DNA of 64,000 nt, from positions 1 to 64,000 of the forward strand of contig NZ_NNBY01000035.1 in the NCBI RefSeq assembly GCF_002834235.1. Direction: 5' to 3'. Below are positions 8,708 to 17,421 of the stretch, one piece after another. Below the pieces are notes generated by a model. That model searched no databases and had not been told where the DNA came from. It saw only the letters and a list, made by a program, of their open reading frames with translations. The stretch comes from Ruminococcus bromii. Its GTDB lineage: Bacteria; Bacillota; Clostridia; Oscillospirales; Acutalibacteraceae. Numbering within the stretch: the stretch's first letter is position 1; each line of letters starts with the position of its first letter. A program made the position numbers and the translations under genes.

Positions 8708-9253
8708 TTAGTAGTTTTCTGCGTGGATTTCAAAATAGCTCTGTGGGTGGTTGCAGACGGGGCAAACCTCGGGGGCCTCTTTGCCTACAACAATGTGACC
8801 GCAGTTACGGCATTCCCAAACCTTGATTTCGCTCCTTTTGAAAACTTCTACAGTTTCAACATTGCGGAGTAATGCACGGTATCTTTCTTCGTGGTGCTTT
8901 TCAATTGCGGCAACAAGGCGGAACTTGTGTGCAAGCTCTGTAAAGCCTTCTTCCTCGGCAGTTTTAGCGAAATCTTCGTACATATCTGTCCACTCGTAGT
9001 TTTCACCCTCGGCAGCGGCAAGAAGATTTTCGGCTGTGTCGCCGATTCCGTTAAGCTCCTTGAACCACATTTTTGCGTGTTCTTTCTCGTTGTCTGCCGT
9101 TTTTAAGAAAAGGTCTGCAATCTGCTCAAAGCCCTGCTTTTTGGCAACAGACGCAAAATATGTGTATTTGTTACGAGCCTGTGATTCGCCTGCAAAAGCA
9201 GCCTCAAGGTTCTTTTCTGTCTGTGTTCCCGAATACTTTATTGTTTTAGCCAT
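8708..9253 (-). CDS. rbr: Rubrerythrin
   Basis: A 181-residue non-haem iron peroxidase. The N-terminal ferritin-like four-helix bundle carries the diiron ligands: the first-helix Glu in [16 protein letters not shown], then [10 protein letters not shown] and [11 protein letters not shown]. The C-terminal rubredoxin domain binds one Fe through CRNCGH and CPVCNH. In anaerobic Firmicutes it reduces hydrogen peroxide with electrons from rubredoxin/NADH. The gene is monocistronic, with its own promoter and a PerR/Fur-like box upstream (9333-9385), consistent with peroxide control. Confidence 0.95.
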   Translation of the reverse strand: MAKTIKYSGTQTEKNLEAAFAGESQARNKYTYFASVAKKQGFEQIADLFLKTADNEKEHAKMWFKELNGIGDTAENLLAAAEGENYEWTDMYEDFAKTAEEEGFTELAHKFRLVAAIEKHHEERYRALLRNVETVEVFKRSEIKVWECRNCGHIVVGKEAPEVCPVCNHPQSYFEIHAENY

Positions 9254-9332
9254 AATATTTCCTCCGTTAAATTAATTTTTGAAATTTAAAAATACTCAAT
9301 ACGCCTTTGTGTATTTACTTTTTGAATAAAAT

Positions 9333-9385
9333 AATAATCATTATTGATTTAATACTACTATACCTTTTTTATATAGATTTGTCAA
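9333..9385 (-). promoter_or_regulatory. Rubrerythrin promoter with PerR/Fur-like box
   Basis: On the minus strand TTGACA (complement of 9380-9385), a 17-bp spacer and TATAGT (complement of 9357-9362) form a strong promoter. AATAAT-C-ATTATT at 9333-9345 is a perfect 6-1-6 palindrome just downstream of the -10, resembling PerR/Fur operators. PerR assignment is inference from the known PerR control of rubrerythrins in clostridia. Confidence 0.6.
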
Positions 9386-9416
9386 TAGATTTACGCAAAA
9401 AAATATTTCTTTTTTA

Positions 9417-9449
9417 GGATAGGCATATTTCATTTGAAAATACCTATCC
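9417..9449. other. Orphan stem-loop
   Basis: GGATAGG (9417-9423) pairs with CCTATCC (9443-9449), with partial pairing inside. It lies between the divergent rubrerythrin and sulfate-transporter promoters, outside both predicted transcripts. Function unknown; it might be an operator. Confidence 0.35.
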
Positions 9450-9553
9450 GTTATTTTATGCCTGTTTTTTCGATTTTATTACTATTTTTGTGAAAAATAT
9501 TGCTTGTGTATTGTTGCAATTTGCTAAAGTGTTGGATGTGTAAAAATTTTACC

Positions 9554-9582
9554 TTGACTTTTCACCCTGTACAGTATAAAAT
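9554..9582 (+). promoter_or_regulatory. Promoter of the sulfate transport operon
   Basis: TTGACT at 9554-9559, a 17-bp spacer, then TAAAAT at 9577-9582. The predicted start near 9589 gives a leader of about 200 nt that contains the 24-codon ORF at 9664. Confidence 0.7.
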
Positions 9583-9663
9583 AGTTTTCAAAGAAACGCA
9601 TAGTAAATTGATAGGAATTGTAGGTTAAATAAAATGACCTCAAAAATCCAAAAGGTGACGCTT

Positions 9664-9738
9664 ATGAAAAACATTTACAATCTGAAGAAAATACGAATGT
9701 GTACCTCATTTGGAGGCAAGCCGTACTGTTGTATGTAA
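9664..9738 (+). CDS. Cysteine-containing leader peptide (candidate attenuator)
   Basis: A 24-codon ORF inside the leader of the sulfate transporter. The peptide ends MCTSFGGKPYCCM and contains Cys13, Cys22 and Cys23 plus three Met. An AAAGGTG ribosome site lies about 7 bp upstream. TACCTCA at 9702-9708, overlapping the Cys13 codon, is exactly complementary to TGAGGTA at 9775-9781, which includes the Shine-Dalgarno of sbp. A competing small stem (CCTC 9704-9707 with GAGG 9713-9716) is also possible. Ribosome behaviour at Cys codons could thus control access to the sbp start. The regulatory role is inference; the ORF, spacing and complementarity are read directly. Confidence 0.6.
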   Translation: MKNIYNLKKIRMCTSFGGKPYCCM

Positions 9739-9787
9739 TTGCCTGTCAGAATCTCAAATCAAATTAATTTAAAGTGAGGTAATCAAA

Positions 9788-10828
9788 ATGAAAAATTTAA
9801 GAACAAAAGTATTATCGGCAGTATTGGCAGTTTCAGTATTGGGTGCGTCAGCGGTTGCCTTTACAGGATGCGGAAAAAAAGATACAACAAACGATTCAAA
9901 AGTAACATTAACAAATGTTTCGTATGACCCTACGCGAGAGCTTTATGAATCATATAACAAAATCTTTGCAAAGCATTGGAAAGAAGAAACAGGACAGGAT
10001 GTTGAAGTTACCCAGTCACACGGCGGTTCGGGTAAACAGGCTCTTGAGGTTGCAAACGGTCTTGAGGCGGATGTTGTAACACTCGCACTTGAATACGATG
10101 TAAACGCAATTCGTGACGCAGGTCTGATTGAGGACGGTTGGGTAAATGAGTTTGACAATGACTCTTCACCATACACTTCAACAATTGTATTCCTTGTTCG
10201 CAAAGGTAATCCGAAAAACATCAAGGATTGGGACGATGTTGCAAAAGACGGTGTGGGCGTTATTACTCCAAACCCGAAAACTTCGGGCGGTGCAAGATGG
10301 AACTACCTTGCCGCTTGGGCATATGCAGACAAAAAATATAACGGTGATGAGGCAAAAATCGAAGATTTCATTAAAAAGCTTTATCAAAATGTGCTTGTGC
10401 TTGACTCAGGCGCAAGAGGTGCAACAACTTCATTTGTAGAAAACGGACAGGGCGATGTTCTTCTTGCTTGGGAGAATGAGGCGTATCTTTCAATCAAGGA
10501 CAATCCCGATGAGTACGAAATCGTTACTCCGAGCGTCAGCATTCTTGCACAGCCGTCTGTTGCTGTTGTTGATGAAGTGGTTGACCAAAGAGGCACTCGA
10601 AAGGTTGCAACAGAGTATTTAAGTTATCTTTACAGCGATGAGGCTCAGCGTATTGCAGGAGATAACTATTACCGCCCTTATAATAAGGAAATTTTGAAGG
10701 AATACTCCGATGTGTTCGACCTCAACATTAATCTTGTAACAATCAACGATTTCGGCGGTTGGGACGAGGCTCAGAAAAAGCACTTTGCAGACGGCGGTAT
10801 CTTCGATAAGATTTACGAGAAAAAATAA
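9788..10828 (+). CDS. sbp: Sulfate/thiosulfate ABC transporter substrate-binding lipoprotein
   Basis: A 346-residue extracellular binding protein. A lipoprotein signal peptide ends in the lipobox AFTGC (Cys about 28), so the mature protein is tethered to the outer membrane face. [35 protein letters not shown] and [19 protein letters not shown] are signature blocks of the Sbp/CysP family that ligand sulfate through main-chain amides. It is followed by the permease and ATPase genes of the same transporter. A 12-bp intercistronic hairpin after its stop may raise its mRNA level over the permeases. Confidence 0.93.
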   Translation: MKNLRTKVLSAVLAVSVLGASAVAFTGCGKKDTTNDSKVTLTNVSYDPTRELYESYNKIFAKHWKEETGQDVEVTQSHGGSGKQALEVANGLEADVVTLALEYDVNAIRDAGLIEDGWVNEFDNDSSPYTSTIVFLVRKGNPKNIKDWDDVAKDGVGVITPNPKTSGGARWNYLAAWAYADKKYNGDEAKIEDFIKKLYQNVLVLDSGARGATTSFVENGQGDVLLAWENEAYLSIKDNPDEYEIVTPSVSILAQPSVAVVDEVVDQRGTRKVATEYLSYLYSDEAQRIAGDNYYRPYNKEILKEYSDVFDLNINLVTINDFGGWDEAQKKHFADGGIFDKIYEKK

Positions 10829-10843
10829 AACCGATTAAAAAAT

Positions 10844-10880
10844 GACATCAGGCAGTTTATAGGCAATTCTGTCTGATGTC
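10844..10880 (+). other. Intercistronic stem-loop between sbp and cysT
   Basis: GACATCAGGCAG (10844-10855) pairs with CTGTCTGATGTC (10869-10880), 12 bp with one G-U, around a 13-nt loop. No strong T-tract follows. It fits a partial terminator or an mRNA-stabilising hairpin that makes binding protein more abundant than permease. Confidence 0.55.
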
Positions 10881-10907
10881 GGATGATATTTTACAGGGGA
10901 AACAGGT

Positions 10908-11762
10908 GTGATGATGGTTCAGGCAAAAAAGTCAAAAAAAGCAAAAAGAGTAATCCCGGGCTTCGGTCTTTCTTTGGGTGTAACAATTACATTATTAAGC
11001 CTTGTTGTGCTGATTCCTCTTGCCGCTCTCGTTATTTATACGGCACAGATGAGCCCCTCTGAATTTTGGGAGGCAATCACCCGTGAAAGAGTGCTTGCAA
11101 GCTACAAGGTTAGTTTTATAACCGCATTTATTGCATCTCTCATCAATGCCGTTATGGGTGTAATTCTTGCGTGGGTGCTTGTTCGTTACAAATTCCCGGG
11201 CAAAAGAATTCTTGACGGTATGATTGAACTTCCGTTTGCACTTCCGACAGCGGTTGCAGGCATTGCACTTACTTCTCTTACTGCCGACACAGGTCTTATC
11301 GGTGGATTTTTTGCAAAGTTCGGCATAAGCATTGCCTACACAAGAGTTGGTATTACGGTTGCACTTGTATTTGTGGGAATACCTTTTGTAACAAGAGCAG
11401 TTCAGCCTGTTCTTGAAAAGCTTGATCCTGTTTATGAAGAGGCGGCAGGAGTTATGGGTGCTGGCAGATTCAGAATTTTCAGAAAAATTATTCTTCCCGA
11501 AATTCTTCCCTCGGTTCTCACAGGCTTTGGTCTTGCATTCGGAAGATGTCTTGGTGAGTACGGTTCGGTTGTTTTTATTGCAGGCAACAAGCCGTTTGAA
11601 ACAGAAATCACTCCGCTTATCATTATGTCGGAGCTGCAGGAATATGACTACAAAAGTGCAACGGCAATCGCACTTGTAATGCTTGCCGCATCGTTTTTGA
11701 TTCTGTTCCTTGTAAATATGGTTCAGCACAGAAATGCAAAAATTCTGAAAGGGGGAAGATAA
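10908..11762 (+). CDS. cysT: Sulfate ABC transporter permease CysT (CysU)
   Basis: A 284-residue membrane subunit with six predicted helices, forming the transmembrane pathway with CysW. The BPD_transp_1 domain spans about residues 75-270. The EAA-like coupling loop that docks on the ATPase is visible as YEEAAGVMGAGRFRIFRKIILPEILPS. FGRCLGEYGSVVFIAGN is a CysT signature. Translation may start at GTG 10908 or the next ATG codons (10911, 10914); AGGGGA at 10895-10900 allows any of these. The gene is 2 bp upstream of cysW. Confidence 0.92.
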   Translation: MMMVQAKKSKKAKRVIPGFGLSLGVTITLLSLVVLIPLAALVIYTAQMSPSEFWEAITRERVLASYKVSFITAFIASLINAVMGVILAWVLVRYKFPGKRILDGMIELPFALPTAVAGIALTSLTADTGLIGGFFAKFGISIAYTRVGITVALVFVGIPFVTRAVQPVLEKLDPVYEEAAGVMGAGRFRIFRKIILPEILPSVLTGFGLAFGRCLGEYGSVVFIAGNKPFETEITPLIIMSELQEYDYKSATAIALVMLAASFLILFLVNMVQHRNAKILKGGR

Positions 11763-11763
11763 A

Positions 11764-12585
11764 ATGTACGAAGAAACAAAGCGTTCAAAGGTTGTAAAGT
11801 ACATACTCATAGGTATTGCGCTTTTATTTGTATTCGTAATGCTCGTTCTTCCTCTTGTTACGGTAATCTGCGAGGCTTTCAAAAGCGGTGCAGAGGTGTT
11901 CTGGCAGGCTGTCAGCGATGATTATACGGTAAAGGCAATTGTGCTTACAGTTGAGGCAACCTTGTTTGCGGTACTGTTCAATACGGTATTCGGAATTTTT
12001 GCCGCCTGGTCAATTACAAAGTTCAGATTCAAGGGCAAAAAACTTCTTACAACACTTATCGACCTCCCCGTAACGGTTTCGCCCATAATCGCAGGTCTTA
12101 TATTTGTACTTACATTCGGCAGACAAAGCCCGATATATCCGCTTTTAAGCGAACTTGGGATCAAGGTTATCTTTGCCGTTCCGGGAATTATCCTTGCAAC
12201 CGTGTTTGTAACATTCCCGTTCATCTCAAGGGAGCTTATTCCCGTGCTTGAATCCGAGGGTACGGATGAGGAAGAAGCCGCCGCACTTATGGGTGCAAAA
12301 GGCACAACTATTTTCAGAAAAATAACATTTCCGCACATAAAATGGGCATTCCTTTACGGAGTTGTACTATGTGCCGCAAGAGCAATGGGTGAATTTGGTG
12401 CAGTTTCGGTAATTTCGGGACATTTAAGAGGAAAAACAAACACACTTCCACTCCATGTTGAAATTTTGTTCAACGAGTTCAAGTATGTTCCCGCATTTGC
12501 GGTTTCATCAATACTTGTGCTTATGGCGATTGCGATTTTGATTATCAGAAGTGTGGTTGAATACAAAGGAAAGAAGGATGCGTAA
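11764..12585 (+). CDS. cysW: Sulfate ABC transporter permease CysW
   Basis: A 273-residue second permease subunit with six membrane helices. The EAA loop reads EEEAAALMGAKGTTIFRKITFPHIKWA. FGRQSPIYPLLSELGIKVIFAVPGI and ARAMGEFGAVSVISGHLRGKT are typical CysW blocks. It pairs with CysT and the CysA ATPase to import sulfate. A GGGGGAAG ribosome site precedes the ATG, and its stop codon overlaps the cysA start by one base, indicating translational coupling. Confidence 0.92.
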   Translation: MYEETKRSKVVKYILIGIALLFVFVMLVLPLVTVICEAFKSGAEVFWQAVSDDYTVKAIVLTVEATLFAVLFNTVFGIFAAWSITKFRFKGKKLLTTLIDLPVTVSPIIAGLIFVLTFGRQSPIYPLLSELGIKVIFAVPGIILATVFVTFPFISRELIPVLESEGTDEEEAAALMGAKGTTIFRKITFPHIKWAFLYGVVLCAARAMGEFGAVSVISGHLRGKTNTLPLHVEILFNEFKYVPAFAVSSILVLMAIAILIIRSVVEYKGKKDA

Positions 12586-13643
12586 TGTATGTTGAGCTTA
12601 AAAATATAAATAAAACTTTCGGTGACTACAAGGCATCCGACAATGTAAACTTTGGTATTGAAAAGGGCAGGCTTATCGGACTTCTCGGTCCTTCGGGCAG
12701 CGGCAAAACAACAATTCTTCGTATGATTGCAGGACTTGAAAATCCCGACAGCGGCGAAATTGTAATTGACGGAAAGGTTGTCAACGATATTCCCGCAAGC
12801 AAAAGAGGCATAGGCTTTGTATTCCAAAACTACGCTCTTTTCAGATATATGACAGTTTTTGATAACATTGCTTTCGGTCTGAAAATTCAGAAAAAGAGCA
12901 AGAAATTTATCAAGGAAAGAGTAAACGAGCTTGTAAAGCTTATCGGTCTTGAAGGACTTGAAAAGCGTTATCCAAGCCAGCTTTCGGGCGGTCAAAAACA
13001 GCGTGTTGCCTTTGCAAGAGCGCTTGCGCCAAACCCGAATCTTCTTCTGCTTGACGAACCCTTTGCCGCAATTGACGCAAAGGTTAGGCAGGAGCTTCGC
13101 TCATGGCTTAAGGATATGATTGAAAGACTCGGGGTTACAAGTATATTTGTAACCCACGATCAGAGCGAGGCTATTGAGGTTGCCGATGAAATCATAATTA
13201 CAAACAAGGGCAGAATTGAGCAGATAGGCTCGCCGATTGACATTTATCAGCATCCCCAAACCGCATTTTCCGCATCATTTTTCGGTCAGACTACTACGCT
13301 TGACGATTATACAAAGTTCAAGACCTTTGATGTTGTCGATAATGTTGACCGTGCAGTTATCCGTCCCGAATTTGTAAAGGTGACAAAGCTCAGCGAAACA
13401 ACCGCACAAAAAGCGTCTGTATCCGTCGGTGAGGTTATAAAGACTTCGTTCAGAGGCGACAATATCGAAATTGCCGTAAAATGTGACGGAGGCACGGTTT
13501 ATGCGTACAGAGGACTTGACGAAACTCCGATTACCGTCGGGGAAAAGGTCAATGTATTTCTTTATCGGCTTTTCATTACCAAAGGCGATGAGGTTCAGAT
13601 TCTCCGTAACAAATCACTTCAGGAAGAATCGGTTATCATCTAA
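12585..13643 (+). CDS. cysA: Sulfate ABC transporter ATP-binding protein CysA
   Basis: A 352-residue ATPase that energises sulfate import at the inner membrane face. Walker A is GPSGSGKTT (about residues 33-41), the signature motif LSGGQKQRVAFARAL (about 130-144), Walker B LLLLDEPFAAID, and the H-loop histidine is in VTHDQSEA. A TOBE-like C-terminal domain follows (about 265-345). Last gene of the transporter operon; a strong terminator follows its stop. Confidence 0.92.
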   Translation: MYVELKNINKTFGDYKASDNVNFGIEKGRLIGLLGPSGSGKTTILRMIAGLENPDSGEIVIDGKVVNDIPASKRGIGFVFQNYALFRYMTVFDNIAFGLKIQKKSKKFIKERVNELVKLIGLEGLEKRYPSQLSGGQKQRVAFARALAPNPNLLLLDEPFAAIDAKVRQELRSWLKDMIERLGVTSIFVTHDQSEAIEVADEIIITNKGRIEQIGSPIDIYQHPQTAFSASFFGQTTTLDDYTKFKTFDVVDNVDRAVIRPEFVKVTKLSETTAQKASVSVGEVIKTSFRGDNIEIAVKCDGGTVYAYRGLDETPITVGEKVNVFLYRLFITKGDEVQILRNKSLQEESVII

Positions 13644-13688
13644 TCTGTTTAATCACGATATCAACTGTAAAAAATCCTATAAAAACAA

Positions 13689-13735
13689 GCAAAGCACCGA
13701 GGGTAATTTCTCTCGGTGCTTTGCGTTATTAAAAA
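13689..13735. terminator. Strong bidirectional terminator after cysA / tcdA
   Basis: GCAAAGCACCGAG (13689-13701) and CTCGGTGCTTTGC (13712-13724) form a 13-bp perfect stem. T-rich sequence on the minus strand suits tcdA; the plus-strand tail is short. Confidence 0.85.
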
Positions 13736-13741
13736 TTATAT

Positions 13742-14494
13742 TTACTTAATCAAATCCTTGATAACTTCGCCGGCTATGATAAGACCTGCAACCGACGGAA
13801 CAAATGCGGTACTGCCGGGAACCTGTCTGCGTTGGGTGCATTTTCTTTCAGTCCCGGGAGGGCATATGCAATTTGTTTTACAGCTTATTGCCATATCGTC
13901 CACAGGTGTGATAGGCTTTTCCTTTGAATAAACAACCTTCAGCTTTTTGATACCTCTCTTTTTGAGTTCGTGTCTCATAACCCTTGCAAGAGGACAGACC
14001 GAGGTTTTGTAAATGTCGGCAACCTCAAACGCTGTAGGATCAAGCTTGTTACCTGCTCCCATTGAACAGATGATAGGCGTCTTGGCTTTGTCGGCTTGCA
14101 TAACAAGCTCAATTTTGCCTGTTACCGTGTCAATTGCGTCAACTACATAGTCGTATTTTGAAAAGTCAAATTTTTCCGAGGTTTCGGGAGTGTAGAAGGT
14201 CCGGTGTTTGTTGATGATTATGTCGGGATTGATGTCCTTGAGCCTTTCCTCTGCAACATCAACCTTGTATTTGCCTACTGTTTTTCTTGTTGCAAAAATC
14301 TGGCGATTGATGTTTGTAAGGCACACCTTGTCATCGTCAATAAGGTCAAGCTCGCCGACTCCGCTCCTTGCAAGAGCCTCCGCCGTGTATCCGCCTACAC
14401 CGCCGATTCCGAAAATTGCAACTCTTGTTTTTGAAAGCCTGTCCATAGCTTCTTTGCCAATCAAAAGCTGTGTTCTTGAAAACTGATTAAGCAT
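13742..14494 (-). CDS. tcdA: tRNA threonylcarbamoyladenosine dehydratase TcdA
   Basis: A 250-residue E1-like enzyme of the ThiF/HesA superfamily. The nucleotide-binding glycine motif is GIGGVGGYTAEAL (about residues 29-41), followed by LTNINRQIFA, VVDAIDTVTGK, SMGAGNKLDPT and the C-terminal SVCPLARVMRHELKKRGI typical of TcdA/CsdL rather than ThiF or MoeB. It dehydrates t6A37 of tRNAs to cyclic ct6A with ATP. It lies on the opposite strand between sulfate transport and siroheme operons but is not known to belong to sulfur assimilation. Confidence 0.9.
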   Translation of the reverse strand: MLNQFSRTQLLIGKEAMDRLSKTRVAIFGIGGVGGYTAEALARSGVGELDLIDDDKVCLTNINRQIFATRKTVGKYKVDVAEERLKDINPDIIINKHRTFYTPETSEKFDFSKYDYVVDAIDTVTGKIELVMQADKAKTPIICSMGAGNKLDPTAFEVADIYKTSVCPLARVMRHELKKRGIKKLKVVYSKEKPITPVDDMAISCKTNCICPPGTERKCTQRRQVPGSTAFVPSVAGLIIAGEVIKDLIK

Positions 14495-14651
14495 AAAAAC
14501 GCTCCTTAATACATATTCAAATCATTTAGTATTCCTATCGGTACAATAAGTATTTACATCGGAATAAAACTCCCGCTGTTTGCTGACGGGAGATATCTTT
14601 GTATAGTTTATATTGTAATCACTGTTTTTGTCAAGCAAAACCCGAAATTTA

Positions 14652-14680
14652 TTGACATGAAACGGTGAATGTAGTATAAT
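14652..14680 (+). promoter_or_regulatory. Consensus promoter P1 of the siroheme operon
   Basis: A perfect TTGACA (14652-14657), 17-bp spacer and TATAAT (14675-14680). Confidence 0.8.
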
Positions 14681-14732
14681 CAAAACATACCAAACAGATA
14701 GGTTTAGTGGTAAAATAACTGACTAACTTTAA

Positions 14733-14761
14733 TTGACAATAGCTGTCGGCAGTAATAAAAT
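14733..14761 (+). promoter_or_regulatory. Second promoter P2 of the siroheme operon with repeats
   Basis: TTGACA (14733-14738), 17-bp spacer, TAAAAT (14756-14761), about 80 bp downstream of P1. Direct repeats TAAAATAACT (14711-14720 and 14756-14765) and CTGTCGG (14743-14749 and 14782-14788) surround it, and an imperfect inverted repeat covers about 14751-14783. This looks like a regulated tandem promoter. Apart from these elements the gap between tcdA and hemA is featureless. Confidence 0.6.
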
Positions 14762-14816
14762 AACTTTAAAAGTGTATTTTACTGTCGGATTTTATTTGTA
14801 ACGGAGCGAAATTTTT

Positions 14817-15956
14817 ATGTACTGCCTGAGCGTAAGTCACAAAACTTCAAATGTGGTTGTGAGAAAGAAGCTTGCCTTTCCCGATGAGCAAAAAAAGACA
14901 TTTCTTGACGAACTTTATTATTCTGAAAATATCAGCGAGTGTTTGATTCTTTGCACCTGCAACAGAACCGAGGTTTATTTTTGCGGTGACGAATCATCTG
15001 TGAAAACGGTTGAAACCGTTCTTTCGGATTTTTCGGGAATTGATTTTGACGAACTAAAAAAGTACATCTGTCTTTTCTACGGTGACAGGGCTTTGCTCCA
15101 TCTTTTCAGGGTGGCAGGCGGAATTGAATCAATGGTTATTGGTGAAGATGAAATACTCGGTCAGCTAAAGCGAGCCTACGCTTTTGCAAAGGACAACGGC
15201 ACGGTTGCATATGAGCTTAATATGTGCGTTCAGGCGGCTGTTGCCTGTGCAAAAAAAATCAAGACCGAAACCGCCATTTCAAAAACATCGGTTTCCGTTG
15301 CAACTCTTGCGTCAAACGAGGCGGCAAAATTCAAAGACGGTGAGCTGAATGTCCTTGTAATCGGCGCAACAGGCAAGGTCGGCTCAACCGTTGTGAAAAA
15401 TCTTTTGTCGCACAAAGGTATAAGCGTTACCGTGACTTCACGGAAGCACAAAGCAGAAACTGTTTTTGAAAATACGGGTGCGAATGTGATTGATTATGAC
15501 GAAAGATACAGAGCGTTTGATTTTGCAGACTGCGTAATCAGTGCCACAAGCGGACCGCATTACACGGTTACATATTATGATTTAAAAAACAATATAAAAA
15601 CCGAAAAATCAAGGCTGTTTATTGACCTTGCCGTACCGCCCGACATTGACGAAAATGTCCCCAAAATAAGCGGTGTAAGGCTCATTAACATTGACTGCAT
15701 AAAACAGCTTGCAAACGAGAACAATGCTCTCAAACTCGACAGTGTTGAAAGTGCAAAAGAAATAATTTTTGAGGAAATTGAAGTTCTCAAAAAAGACCTT
15801 GCCTTTCACGAATTTTTGCCGTGTATGCAGTCTGTGAAAAACGCAATGCCGTCAGATTTTTCGGAAAAATTCATTTATAAGCTGAAGTCCGATGTTTCGG
15901 CAGAAGAATTTGCAAGAATCCTTGAAATCTACAGAAAGTGCGGAGAGAATAACTAA
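14817..15956 (+). CDS. hemA: Glutamyl-tRNA reductase
   Basis: A 379-residue first enzyme of the C5 tetrapyrrole pathway, reducing glutamyl-tRNA to glutamate-1-semialdehyde with NADPH. ILCTCNRTEVYF carries the catalytic Cys, GGIESMVIGEDEILGQLKRAYA is the family signature, and VIGATGKVGSTVVKNLL is the NADP-binding Rossmann motif. At about 380 residues it is slightly shorter than usual, with a reduced C-terminal dimerisation domain. The stop codon overlaps the next start. Because the cluster stops at siroheme, its demand probably follows sulfite reductase needs. Confidence 0.92.
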   Translation: MYCLSVSHKTSNVVVRKKLAFPDEQKKTFLDELYYSENISECLILCTCNRTEVYFCGDESSVKTVETVLSDFSGIDFDELKKYICLFYGDRALLHLFRVAGGIESMVIGEDEILGQLKRAYAFAKDNGTVAYELNMCVQAAVACAKKIKTETAISKTSVSVATLASNEAAKFKDGELNVLVIGATGKVGSTVVKNLLSHKGISVTVTSRKHKAETVFENTGANVIDYDERYRAFDFADCVISATSGPHYTVTYYDLKNNIKTEKSRLFIDLAVPPDIDENVPKISGVRLINIDCIKQLANENNALKLDSVESAKEIIFEEIEVLKKDLAFHEFLPCMQSVKNAMPSDFSEKFIYKLKSDVSAEEFARILEIYRKCGENN

Positions 15957-16564
15957 TGGCATACTTCCCGTTTTATATTGACATTGAAAACAAAAAAATA
16001 CTCGTAGTCGGCGGCGGTACGGTTGCACTCAGAAAGATTGAAAAGCTGACGCCGTTCTCGCCGGACATAACCGTTGTTGCCCCGAAAATCTGCGATGAAA
16101 TCAAGGCTTTGAATGTGAAAATCATTGACCGCAGATTTTGTGACAGCGACCTTGACGGTGCGTTTTGCGTTGTCAGCGCAACCGATGATGAAACGCTCAA
16201 CGGCAGAATTTTTCAGCTTTGCAATGAGAAAAATATTCTTGTCAACACAGTTGACGATAAGGAAAAATGCGGATTTATTTTTCCTGCAATTGCAAGCAAA
16301 AACGGCATAACGGCGGGAATTACAACTTCGGGCAAAAGTCCGATTTACGCAAAATATCTTAAAGAGCTTTTTGTGGGAATCCTTGAAAGTATGAACGAAA
16401 ATACAACCGAGGTTTTGTGGAAATATCGCCCGATAATTAAGGAGAAGGTTGAAAGGGAAGATGACAGAAGGAAGATTTTTGAACAGCTTCTTTCGCTTTG
16501 CCTTTCGGGACTTGAACCCGATGAAAAAATTGTTGAAAATTTGATTGAGGAATACGAACAATGA
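15956..16564 (+). CDS. Precorrin-2 dehydrogenase / sirohydrochlorin ferrochelatase
   Basis: A 202-residue enzyme equivalent to the N-terminal half of CysG (Met8/SirC type). The NAD-binding motif is ILVVGGGTVALRKIEKL, followed by VSATDDETLNGRIFQLC and FIFPAIASKNGITAGITTSGKSP, conserved in the family. It oxidises precorrin-2 to sirohydrochlorin and may insert iron to give siroheme. No separate ferrochelatase is in the operon, so a bifunctional role is likely but unproven. It overlaps hemA by 1 bp and hemC by 4 bp. Confidence 0.9.
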   Translation: MAYFPFYIDIENKKILVVGGGTVALRKIEKLTPFSPDITVVAPKICDEIKALNVKIIDRRFCDSDLDGAFCVVSATDDETLNGRIFQLCNEKNILVNTVDDKEKCGFIFPAIASKNGITAGITTSGKSPIYAKYLKELFVGILESMNENTTEVLWKYRPIIKEKVEREDDRRKIFEQLLSLCLSGLEPDEKIVENLIEEYEQ

Positions 16565-17421
16565 CGATAAAAATCGGAACAAGAAAAAGCAGGCTTGCCC
16601 TTGCACAAACCGAAATGTTAATAAAAACGCTGAAAAACCGTTTTCCGAATGTTGAAATTGAAACGGTTTACATTTCGACAACAGGCGACAAAACCCTTGA
16701 CAAACCGCTTACAGCTTTGGGCGGAAAAGGTGTGTTTATCAAGGAGCTTGAAATGTCACTTTTGAGCGGAGAAACAGATGTTGCCGTTCACAGTGCAAAG
16801 GACTTGCCGACAAAAATTGCAGACGGACTTGAAATTTCCGCCGTGTTGCCAAGGGGCAGTTATGGCGATGTTTTTGTTACACGCAATGATTTTGAAATTA
16901 AGGACGGCTTTGTCATCGGAACAGGCAGTTTAAGACGAAAGCTTTTTGCGGAGAAAATCTATCCTAATGCAAAATTCAAGGATATAAGGGGCAATGTTGA
17001 CACCCGACTTAAAAAGCTGTTGAACGGTGAGTACGATGCTCTTGTGCTTGCAAAGGCAGGACTTGAAAGACTTGACCTTTGCAACGGTGAGGATTACACG
17101 GTAACTCCGTTTGATACCGATGAATTTCTCCCTGCACCGTGTCAGGGAATAGTTGCGATTGAAAGCAGAAAAAACAGCGAGGTTTCCAAAATGCTCGCTG
17201 AAATCAGCGACAAAAGTACAATGCTTTCGTTTGAAACCGAAAGACAGGTTTTGCACAGCCTCAATGCCGATTGTTCAACTCCCGTCGGTGCAATTTCAAA
17301 GGTTGAAAACGACAGGATAACGCTTTCTCTGTCTGCCGACTGTAAAAAAACAGTCAGCGGAACAGATGAAATTTCAAACAGAATCAAACTTGCAAAAAGG
17401 CTGGTGAGCGAAATTGAGTAA
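16561..17421 (+). CDS. hemC: Porphobilinogen deaminase (hydroxymethylbilane synthase)
   Basis: A 286-residue enzyme that joins four porphobilinogen units into hydroxymethylbilane. IGTRKSRLALAQTEM opens the protein. HSAKDLPTK contains the catalytic Asp region, TGSLRRK and RGNVDTRL bind the cofactor and substrate carboxylates, and LNADCSTPVGA contains the Cys that anchors the dipyrromethane cofactor. It is slightly short of the usual 300-310 residues. It overlaps both neighbours. Confidence 0.93.
   Translation: MTIKIGTRKSRLALAQTEMLIKTLKNRFPNVEIETVYISTTGDKTLDKPLTALGGKGVFIKELEMSLLSGETDVAVHSAKDLPTKIADGLEISAVLPRGSYGDVFVTRNDFEIKDGFVIGTGSLRRKLFAEKIYPNAKFKDIRGNVDTRLKKLLNGEYDALVLAKAGLERLDLCNGEDYTVTPFDTDEFLPAPCQGIVAIESRKNSEVSKMLAEISDKSTMLSFETERQVLHSLNADCSTPVGAISKVENDRITLSLSADCKKTVSGTDEISNRIKLAKRLVSEIE

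Noticed and set aside
10995..11882. Long minus-strand ORF of 295 codons opposite cysT
   Set aside because: It is the antisense shadow of a clear permease gene, with an unlikely Asn/Cys/Lys-rich composition and no ribosome site.
15953..16681. 242-codon ORF opposite the siroheme genes
   Set aside because: Antisense to two conserved genes; composition rich in Phe, Asn and Lys typical of a shadow frame.
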